This document shows, one piece after another, positions 57,873 through 64,000 of a stretch of DNA of 64,000 nucleotides. The translations under genes and the position numbers were made by a program. A model generated the notes under the pieces. That model saw only the letters and a program-made list of their open reading frames with translations. It searched no databases and was not told the origin of the DNA. Each line of letters begins with the position of its first letter. Position 1 is the first letter of the stretch. Origin of the DNA: Candidatus Avimonas narfae (GTDB taxonomy: Bacteria; Bacillota; Clostridia; Oscillospirales; Acutalibacteraceae); assembly GCA_904395335.1 (NCBI GenBank), contig CAJFNR010000004.1, forward strand, positions 62,001 to 126,000. The letters are read 5' to 3'.

Positions 57873-59156
57873 ATGGGTGTGTTCAGCCGTTTTTTTCATT
57901 CCAGAGATAAGCCGGATGATCCACGCCGGGCGCAGGATACGCTGGGCGGGAGCCGGTTTTCGTTTTTCTTCGGCAGCTCGACCAGCGGCAAGCCGGTAAA
58001 CGAGCGCACCGCCATGCAGATGACGGCGGTGTATTCCTGCGTCCGCATTCTCTCCGAAGCGGTGGCGGGGCTGCCCCTTCACCTGTACCGATACGGCGAG
58101 AACGGCAGCAAGGAAAAGGCGCTGGATCATCCGTTATACCGGCTGCTCCACGACGAGCCCAACCCGGAAATGACCTCGTTCACCTTTCGGGAAACCCTCA
58201 TGAGCCACCTGCTGCTGTATGGCAACGCCTACGCGCAGATTATCCGCAACGGCAAGGGCGAAGTGGTGGGCCTCTATCCTTTGATGCCGACCAAAATGAC
58301 GGTGGATCGGGACGGCAAAGGTCAGCTTTATTACCTCTATACACGCGGTTCGGACGATTCGCCAACCGACCTATCCAGCGGACAGGTGTATCTGCCGTCG
58401 GAGCAGGTGCTCCATATTCCCGGCCTTGGGTATGACGGGATAGTGGGATACAGCCCCCTTGCCATGGCGAAAAACGCGGTGGGAATGGCGATTGCCTGCG
58501 AGGAATACGGGGCGCGCTTTTTCGCCAACGACGCGGCCCCCGGCGGCGTGTTGGAACACCCCGGCGTACTCAAAAACCCGGAGAAGGTGCGGGAGAGCTG
58601 GAACAAGCTGTTTCGCGGGAGCGCGAATGCCCATCAGGTGGCGGTGTTAGAGGAGGGCCTCAAATATCAGCCTATCGGTATCTCCCCGGAGCAGGCGCAA
58701 TTTCTGGAAACGCGGAAGTTTCAAATCAACGAGATTGCCCGCATTTTCCGGGTGCCGCCCCACATGGTGGGCGATTTGGAGAAATCCAGCTTTTCAAATA
58801 TTGAACAGCAGAGTCTGGAATTTGTGAAATACACCTTAGAACCGTGGTTGATCCGCTGGGAGCAGAGCATGGCCCGCCGTTTGTTCACCGAGGGCGAAAA
58901 GCAGGAGTATTTTATCCGCTTTAACGTGGAGGGGCTGCTGCGGGGCGATTATGCCAGCCGGATGAACGGTTACGCGGTGGCGAGGCAGAACGGCTGGATG
59001 AGCGCCAACGATATCCGGGAGCTTGAAAACCTCGACCGGATTCCGCCGGAGCTGGGCGGGGATTTGTACCTTGTCAACGGCTCCATGACGAAGCTGGCGG
59101 ACGCGGGAGCCTTTGCGTCAACCACTACTACAGAAACGGAGGACAACGTGATATGA
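57873..59156 (+). CDS. Phage portal protein (HK97 type)
   Basis: 427 residues. TAVYSCVRILSEAVAGLPLH, HPLYRLLHDEPNPEMTSFTF, LLYGNAYAQI and FRVPPHMVGDLEKSSFSN are characteristic. It forms the dodecameric ring at the capsid vertex through which DNA passes. AAAGGAGGCGAG precedes the ATG. Its stop overlaps the protease gene (ATGA). Confidence 0.96.
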   Translation: MGVFSRFFHSRDKPDDPRRAQDTLGGSRFSFFFGSSTSGKPVNERTAMQMTAVYSCVRILSEAVAGLPLHLYRYGENGSKEKALDHPLYRLLHDEPNPEMTSFTFRETLMSHLLLYGNAYAQIIRNGKGEVVGLYPLMPTKMTVDRDGKGQLYYLYTRGSDDSPTDLSSGQVYLPSEQVLHIPGLGYDGIVGYSPLAMAKNAVGMAIACEEYGARFFANDAAPGGVLEHPGVLKNPEKVRESWNKLFRGSANAHQVAVLEEGLKYQPIGISPEQAQFLETRKFQINEIARIFRVPPHMVGDLEKSSFSNIEQQSLEFVKYTLEPWLIRWEQSMARRLFTEGEKQEYFIRFNVEGLLRGDYASRMNGYAVARQNGWMSANDIRELENLDRIPPELGGDLYLVNGSMTKLADAGAFASTTTTETEDNVI

Positions 59157-59887
59157 ATACTTCGACGCGGGCGAATAACCCGCAAAATACAACCCGCCGG
59201 TTTTGGAATTGGGTGCGGAACTCGGACGAGAGCCGCACCCTTTACCTGAACGGCACGATTGCCGAGGAAAGCTGGTTTGATGATGACGTGACCCCGGCCA
59301 TGTTCAAGGCGGAGCTGCTGGCCGGAGAGGGCGACATCACGGTTTGGATCAACAGCCCCGGCGGCGACTGTGTGGCGGCCTCTCAAATCTACAGTATGCT
59401 CATGGATTACACAGGGGCTGTTACCGTAAAAATCGACGGGATCGCGGCCAGCGCCGCCAGCGTGATCGCCATGGCGGGCACCCGCGTCCTTATGGCTCCC
59501 ACAGCGTTAATGATGGTACATAACCCGCTGACGGTGGCAATCGGCGACAGCGACGAGATGAAGAAAGCGCTTGCCATGCTGGACGAAGTAAAGGAGTCGA
59601 TTATCAATGCCTACGAAATCAAAACGGGGCTGTCACGGGCGAAGCTCTCGCACCTCATGGACGCGGAAACGTGGCTCTCCGCCCATAAGGCCGTGGAGCT
59701 TGGCTTCGCAGACGACCTCCTATTCCGCAGCGACGAGCAGACGGATACCCCGCCGGAACCGGAGAGCTTCGCGTTCTCGCGGCGGGCGGTAACGAACCAC
59801 CTTTTGAGTAAGCTGCCCCATGCAAAAACCGAACAGAAACAACCTGCCGAGCCGCTGTATCAGCGGCTTAATCTTTTGAAATTTTAA
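59153..59887 (+). CDS. ClpP-like head maturation protease
   Basis: 244 residues. INSPGGDCVAASQIYSMLMD, the nucleophile serine in IAASAASVIAMAG, and MMVHNP with the catalytic His mark the Clp-type prohead protease. It cleaves the N-terminal scaffold (delta) domain of the capsid protein made by the next gene. A short Gln-rich C-terminal tail follows the domain. Confidence 0.95.
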   Translation: MNTSTRANNPQNTTRRFWNWVRNSDESRTLYLNGTIAEESWFDDDVTPAMFKAELLAGEGDITVWINSPGGDCVAASQIYSMLMDYTGAVTVKIDGIAASAASVIAMAGTRVLMAPTALMMVHNPLTVAIGDSDEMKKALAMLDEVKESIINAYEIKTGLSRAKLSHLMDAETWLSAHKAVELGFADDLLFRSDEQTDTPPEPESFAFSRRAVTNHLLSKLPHAKTEQKQPAEPLYQRLNLLKF

Positions 59888-59900
59888 GGAGGATTTGACT

Positions 59901-61103
59901 ATGAATAAAATTCTGGAACTGCGCGAGAAACGCGCCAAGGTGTGGGAAACTGCCAAGGCGTTCCTCGATTCCAAGCGCGGGGCGGACGGCCTGCTGGCTG
60001 CGGAGGACGTGAACACCTATGAAAAGATGGAAACCGAGGTTGTCGATCTCGGTAAGGAGATCGACCGCTTGGAGCGTCAGGCCGCTTTGGACGCGGAGCT
60101 GAACCGCCCGGTCAACACCCCGCTGACCGGTAAACCCGCTGCGGGTTCCGGCGAGGAAAAGACTGGCCGGGCTTCCGCTGCATACCGGCACTCCTTTTGG
60201 AACGCCATGCGGGCCAAGGTTCCCAGCCACGAGGTTTTGAACGCCCTGCAGATCGGCACCGATTCCGAGGGCGGATATCTGGTGCCGGATGAATTTGAAC
60301 ATACGCTGGTGGAGGCGTTGGAGGAGCAGAACATTTTTCGCTCTCTCGCTCATGTGATCCAGACCAGCTCCGGCGACCGGAAGATCCCGGTGGTGGCTTC
60401 CAAGGGCACCGCTTCGTGGGTGGATGAGGAAGGGACGATCCCCGAAAGCGACGACGCTTTCTCGCAGGTGTCGATTGGGGCCTACAAGCTCGGCACCATG
60501 ATTAAGGTATCCGAGGAGCTGCTGAACGACAGCGTGTTTGATTTGGAGGCATACATCTCCCGCGAGTTTGCCCGCCGGATCGGCAACAAGGAGGAGGAAG
60601 CCTTCTTCGGCGGCGACGGCAAGGGCAAGCCGCTGGGGGTTCTGGCGGCGACCGGCGGCGCAGAGGTAGGCGTGACCGCCGCTTCCGCCACGGCGCTGAC
60701 GGTGGATGAGGTGTTCGACCTGTTTTACTCCCTCAAAGCCCCGTATCGCAAGAGCGCGGTGTTCATCATGAACGATGCTTCGGTCAAGGCGCTGCGCAAG
60801 CTCAAGGACAATAACGGCCAGTATCTGTGGCAGCCGAGCCTGACCGCAGGCACCCCGGATACGCTGCTGGGCCGCCCGGTGTATACCTCGGCATATATGC
60901 CGACCATGGCAGCGGGTGCGAAATCTGTCCTGTTCGGCGATCTGTCGTATTATTGGGTAGCTGATAGACAAGGGCGCTCCTTCCGACGCTTGGGCGAACT
61001 GTTCGCACCTACCGGACAGGTGGGCTTCCTCGCTACTCAGCGAGTGGATGGCAAGCTCATTCTGCCGGAGGCTGTGCAGGTATTGCAGCAAAAGGCTTCT
61101 TAA
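59901..61103 (+). CDS. Major capsid protein (HK97 fold)
   Basis: 400 residues. N-terminal coiled-coil delta domain (~1-85), removed on maturation, then the HK97 fold: GGYLVPDEFEHTLVEALEEQ, SWVDEEGTIPESDDAF, GTMIKVSEELLNDS, FFGGDGKGKPLGVL and the C-terminal FGDLSYYWVADRQG. AAGGAGG lies 8 bases before ATG 59901. Confidence 0.96.
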   Translation: MNKILELREKRAKVWETAKAFLDSKRGADGLLAAEDVNTYEKMETEVVDLGKEIDRLERQAALDAELNRPVNTPLTGKPAAGSGEEKTGRASAAYRHSFWNAMRAKVPSHEVLNALQIGTDSEGGYLVPDEFEHTLVEALEEQNIFRSLAHVIQTSSGDRKIPVVASKGTASWVDEEGTIPESDDAFSQVSIGAYKLGTMIKVSEELLNDSVFDLEAYISREFARRIGNKEEEAFFGGDGKGKPLGVLAATGGAEVGVTAASATALTVDEVFDLFYSLKAPYRKSAVFIMNDASVKALRKLKDNNGQYLWQPSLTAGTPDTLLGRPVYTSAYMPTMAAGAKSVLFGDLSYYWVADRQGRSFRRLGELFAPTGQVGFLATQRVDGKLILPEAVQVLQQKAS

Positions 61104-61116
61104 TGGAGGTAACGGT

Positions 61117-61428
61117 ATGGAGGGCTTGCTCCAAAAGGTCAAAGACAATTTGATTTTGTCCCATGACGAGGATGACGGGCTGCTGCGGGGATATATCGCG
61201 GCGGCCCTTGCTTATGCGGAGGGATATCAGCACCACCCATCCGGCTTCTATACAGACAACCCCATGCCGCCCACCACCGAGCAGGCTGTTATGATGCTGG
61301 CCTCTCATTTTTACGAAAGCCGGGACGGCAGCACCGGCGGCTTTTTTGCGGATAACGTGCAGGCCGGGCAGCAGGTATGGCAGACGGTCAACCTGCTGCT
61401 CCGGCTCGACCGGGAATGGCAGGTGTGA
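61117..61428 (+). CDS. Head-tail connector protein (gp6-like)
   Basis: 103 residues: LLQKVKDNLILSHDEDDGLL, YIAAALAYAEGYQH and a helical C-terminus fit small connectors that dock under the portal. TGGAGGT precedes ATG 61117, 13 bases after the capsid gene. Confidence 0.9.
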   Translation: MEGLLQKVKDNLILSHDEDDGLLRGYIAAALAYAEGYQHHPSGFYTDNPMPPTTEQAVMMLASHFYESRDGSTGGFFADNVQAGQQVWQTVNLLLRLDREWQV

Positions 61429-61434
61429 CGATAA

Positions 61435-61770
61435 GTGAGTTTTGGAAAAATGCGGACGCCGGTATCCATTCTCCGCACCGAAACGGTCAAGGACAGCGAG
61501 GGCTTTTCCAGCCAGCGGGACGTGGTGCTGGCGGAGGTGCGGGCCTACCACGAGGCGCGGCATGGAAGCGAGCGCTGGGCCAACCGGGCGGCGTTCTCGG
61601 AAGCCACCGATCTGTTTCGGTTCCGGGCGATCCCCAGCGTGGAAATCTCCACAGCGCTGTTTTTACGGTGCGACGGCTGCCGGTACGATATTACCAGCGT
61701 GGAAGATGTCAAGGGGCGCGGGCTGTATGTAGAGGTGCTGGCAAAGAAGGTGATCCCCTCAAATGGCTAA
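61435..61770 (+). CDS. Phage head closure protein
   Basis: 111 residues. Its beta-rich sequence (PVSILRTETVKDSEGFSS, VRAYHEARHGSERWANRA, YDITSVEDVKGRGLYVEVLA) matches the SPP1 gp16-like head-tail adaptor family. GTG start after AGGTGTGACGATAA. It overlaps the next gene by 8 bases. Confidence 0.9.
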   Translation: MSFGKMRTPVSILRTETVKDSEGFSSQRDVVLAEVRAYHEARHGSERWANRAAFSEATDLFRFRAIPSVEISTALFLRCDGCRYDITSVEDVKGRGLYVEVLAKKVIPSNG

Positions 61771-62194
61771 AGCGGAATTTAAGCTCCCGGAGGAGTTCCT
61801 GCTGAAAATTTCCCGGCTGGGCGATAAGACGGACGAAATCCTCCCGCGTGTACTGGAAGCGGGCGGCGAGGTGGTGCTCGATAAGGTGCGGGAAAATTTG
61901 CAGGCGGTGGTGGGCCGGGATACCAAGGAGGCCTCCCGATCCACCGGCGAGCTGGTGTCCGCCCTGGGCATTTCCCCGGCGAAAATCGACCGGGACGGCA
62001 ACTATAACGTCAAGGTGGGCTTTGCGGAGCCGCGCCCGGATGGGAAAAGCAACGCCATGATCGCCAACGTCCTCGAATACGGCAAAAGCGGACAGCCGCC
62101 CAAGCCGTTTCTCAAACCGGCGAAATCCGCCTCCCGCGCTCCCTGTATCGAAGCTATGAAGCAGGCGTTGGAACAGGAGGTGGAAAAGCTGTGA
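61763..62194 (+). CDS. HK97-gp10 family neck/tail-completion protein
   Basis: 143 residues. Helical N-terminus (LPRVLEAGGEVVLDKVREN) and VLEYGKSGQPPKPFLKPA are typical of HK97 gp10-like proteins that join head and tail. ATG overlaps the previous gene and its stop overlaps the next (GTGA). Confidence 0.9.
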   Translation: MAKAEFKLPEEFLLKISRLGDKTDEILPRVLEAGGEVVLDKVRENLQAVVGRDTKEASRSTGELVSALGISPAKIDRDGNYNVKVGFAEPRPDGKSNAMIANVLEYGKSGQPPKPFLKPAKSASRAPCIEAMKQALEQEVEKL

Positions 62195-62535
62195 GCCTGT
62201 TGGAAGATTTGAACCGCTGCCTTGCGCCGCTGGGGATTCCCATAGAAACCGGGGTTTTCAGCGAAGCCCCGCCGGACGAATATCTGGTGATAACCCCGCT
62301 GGCGGACAGCTTCGGGCTTCATGCAGACAATGCCCCGTTGTACGACGTGCAGGAAGCCCGGCTCTCCCTGTTCGCAAAGGGCAGCTACACCAAACAGAAA
62401 AACGCAATCCTCCGCGCCCTGCTGGGTGCGGATTTTTATATAACCGACCGCCGGTATATCGGACGCGAGGACGAAACCGGCTTTTTTCATTACGCCATAG
62501 ACGTGGCGAACCACTACGAACCAGAGGAGGAATAA
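62191..62535 (+). CDS. Tail terminator-like protein
   Basis: 114 residues: LLEDLNRCLAPLGIPIETGV, DEYLVITPLADSF, EARLSLFAKGSYTKQKNAIL. The position between gp10 and the tail tube protein and the mixed alpha/beta pattern match tail-terminator/minor tail proteins. GTG start. Confidence 0.82.
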   Translation: MSLLEDLNRCLAPLGIPIETGVFSEAPPDEYLVITPLADSFGLHADNAPLYDVQEARLSLFAKGSYTKQKNAILRALLGADFYITDRRYIGREDETGFFHYAIDVANHYEPEEE

Positions 62536-62538
62536 GAG

Positions 62539-63132
62539 ATGGCGACTATCGGCCTCGACAAGCTGTTTTATGCTCCGATCACCGAGGACGAAAACGGCGA
62601 CGAAACCTATGGCTCCCCGGTCATGCTGGCAAAGGCCATGACCGCCGATCTGAGCGTGGAGCTGAACGAAGCGACCCTTTTTGCCGACGACGGCGCGGCG
62701 GAAATCGTCAAGGAATTCAAATCCGGCACCCTGTCCCTTGGTGTGAACGATATCGGGGTGGCCTCTGCCGAAGCCCTCACCGGTGCCAGGGTGGACGCAA
62801 ACGGGGTGCTCATTTCCGCCGGGGAAAACGACGCGGCCCCGGTGGCAGTGGGCTTCCGGGCGAGAAAATCAAACGGCACCTACCGGTATTTTTGGATTTA
62901 TCGCGTAAAATTCGGGATTCCGGGAACCAACCTCGCCACCAAGGGCGACAGCATTACATTCAGCACCCCCACCATTGAGGGCACCATCCTGCGCCGGAAC
63001 AAGGTGGACGGCAAGGGCGAGCACCCGTGGAAAGCGGAGGTTAACGAAGATGACGCGGCGGTAGATTCTACCGTCATCACCGGCTGGTACACTGAGGTTT
63101 ACGAGCCGGACTATGAAACGGAGGCGGCATGA
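62539..63132 (+). CDS. Major tail protein (phi13 type)
   Basis: 197 residues. TIGLDKLFYAPITEDENGDE, LSVELNEATLFADDGAAEIV and FRARKSNGTYRYFWIYRVKF are typical of phi13-family tail tube proteins of Gram-positive siphoviruses. GAGGAGGAA precedes the ATG. The presence of a tube protein without sheath genes indicates a non-contractile tail. Confidence 0.93.
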   Translation: MATIGLDKLFYAPITEDENGDETYGSPVMLAKAMTADLSVELNEATLFADDGAAEIVKEFKSGTLSLGVNDIGVASAEALTGARVDANGVLISAGENDAAPVAVGFRARKSNGTYRYFWIYRVKFGIPGTNLATKGDSITFSTPTIEGTILRRNKVDGKGEHPWKAEVNEDDAAVDSTVITGWYTEVYEPDYETEAA

Positions 63133-63521
63133 TGACGGAGTATAACGATAGGGCGGCCACGATCCAGATCGGCGGCGAGAGCTACGAGCTGCTGCTCACG
63201 ACTAAGGCGACCAAGGAGATCGCCGGACGTTACGGCGGACTGGAAAACCTCGGCAGCAAGCTCATGAAAGCGGAAAATTTCGAGATGGCGCTGGACGAAA
63301 TTATCTGGCTGATCGCCCTTCTGGCAAATCAGAGCGTTTTACTTCACAACCTGCGCCATCCGGAGGAAAAGCGTCCGCTGCTGACAATGGAGGAAGTGGA
63401 GCTTTTGACCTCCCCGCTGGATCTGGCGGCGTATAAGGACGCGATTATGGCGGCCATGGTGCGCGGCACCAAGCGTCATGTGGAAAGCGAGACTGACCCA
63501 AAAAACGCGGCGGTCGGGTAG
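63132..63521 (+). CDS. Tail assembly chaperone, short form (gpG-like)
   Basis: 129 residues (ATG 63129 would add one Met). IQIGGESYELLLTTKATKEI, GGLENLGSKLMKAENFEMAL and LLTMEEVELLTSPLDLAA fit the G part of phage tail chaperones that hold the tape measure protein during tail assembly. CGGAGG lies 7 bases before the start. Just before its stop the gene contains a slippery heptamer, giving a minor longer product. Confidence 0.9.
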   Translation: MTEYNDRAATIQIGGESYELLLTTKATKEIAGRYGGLENLGSKLMKAENFEMALDEIIWLIALLANQSVLLHNLRHPEEKRPLLTMEEVELLTSPLDLAAYKDAIMAAMVRGTKRHVESETDPKNAAVG

Positions 63522-63727
63522 AAACTGCCTCCAAGGTAAGCGACGAGGAGTTGTTTACCCGACTGCTGTATTACGGGCTCGCCCAGCTTCACCTTTCCAT
63601 GGACGAAACGTGGCTCATGCCCTTCGGCCTGCTGCTGGATCTATGGGAATGCCACCGGCAGTACACCGGGCAGGCCCACCCCAAGCGGGAGTATTTCATT
63701 GACGATATCATCCCGTCCGGGATATAG
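63132..63727 (+). CDS. Tail assembly chaperone, frameshifted long form (gpGT-like)
   Basis: Slipping back one base on A-AAA-AAC (63500-63506) avoids the stop at 63519-63521 and adds about 73 residues, including SDEELFTRLLYYGLAQLHLS and KREYFIDDIIPSG, which is the usual T part in clostridial phages. The T part has no ribosome site or early start of its own. The G:GT ratio is set by frameshifting in lambda; the same is inferred here. Confidence 0.82.
63500..63506 (+). promoter_or_regulatory. Programmed -1 ribosomal frameshift site
   Basis: Canonical A-AAA-AAC in the correct frame, with a possible stimulating hairpin GGCGGT/ACTGCC a few bases downstream. Confidence 0.82.
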
Positions 63728-63751
63728 GGCCACGAAGGGAGGCGGTAAGCT

Positions 63752-64000
63752 GTGGCGGATAACTTCGGTTTGAAAATCGGGGTCGAGGGCGAAAAAGAAT
63801 TCAAAAAGGCTTTATCCGAAATCAACCAAACCTTTAAGGTTTTGGGCTCGGAAATGAAGCTGGTGGCCTCGCAGTTTGATAAGCAGGATAATTCTGTGGA
63901 AGCCCTCACGGCCCGCAACCGCGTCCTGAACAAAGAGATTGACACCCAAAAAGAGAAAATCACCACCTTGGAAAAAGCCCTCGCCAATGCCGCCTCCTCT
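63752..64000 (+). CDS. Tail tape measure protein, N-terminus (cut by window end)
   Basis: The first 83 residues are visible from a GTG start behind AAGGGAGG. FGLKIGVEGEKEFKKALSEI and FKVLGSEMKLVASQFDKQD are the usual start of siphovirus tape measures, and a coiled coil follows. It determines tail length. The gene runs past the right edge. Confidence 0.9.
   Translation, partial: MADNFGLKIGVEGEKEFKKALSEINQTFKVLGSEMKLVASQFDKQDNSVEALTARNRVLNKEIDTQKEKITTLEKALANAASS

Overview
The window looks like a chromosomal stretch of a GC-rich Firmicute of class Clostridia, probably an Oscillospirales-type anaerobe. This is inferred from the clostridial single-chain PurL, the dgt-dnaG-rpoD cluster, strong AAGGAGG ribosome sites, frequent GTG/TTG starts and a Gram-positive style ECF transporter. 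Species cannot be read from the sequence.

Region 1 (1-23,210) is mostly housekeeping chromosome: an AraC regulator divergent from purL; a small island of membrane and lipoprotein genes of unknown function, including a tandem paralogous pair; an OmpR-type two-component system; a cyclase-family hydrolase; asnA, mutY, a FabG-like reductase and a NUDIX hydrolase; rpmE, a YigZ-family protein; then dgt, dnaG, rpoD and an Rrf2 regulator. It ends with tRNA-Leu(GAG) behind a consensus promoter.

Region 2 (about 23,400-25,260) holds three leftward small genes (a SprT-like metalloprotein and two accessory proteins). Each sits behind the same unusual promoter type, TTGnnn-N16/17-TAAkCT followed by TCACA. 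The same promoter recurs five times in the phage region 21-29 kb away, so this stretch probably belongs to the same mobile element.

Region 3 (25,363-34,300) is a corrinoid-acquisition operon: consensus promoter, cobalamin riboswitch with terminator, Cys-rich small protein, homing-repeat protein, a wall-anchored transcobalamin-like (DUF4430) protein with 65-residue repeats, a membrane-anchored alpha/alpha-barrel protein resembling the N-domain of intrinsic factor, a second membrane-anchored DUF4430 protein, then EcfT, a fused EcfA-EcfA' and an S component. It reads as a surface relay that captures cobamides and hands them to an ECF importer, and is the most interesting system here.

Region 4 (34,700-64,000, continuing past the right edge) is an HK97-type siphovirus prophage, possibly mixed with integrative-element genes. 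It starts with a sigma-like factor, a conjugative-transposon-type HTH protein and DUF3825. The replication block follows: SNF2 helicase split by an HNH gene, PolA, primase-helicase, a candidate AT-rich origin and VRR-NUC. A DNA-modification block comes next (ParB-like, two Mom-like proteins, a ParB-methyltransferase fusion), then a string of small accessory genes. Packaging, head and tail genes run to the tape measure N-terminus, including a tail chaperone with a programmed -1 frameshift. No integrase, att pair, CRISPR array or rRNA was found in the window.
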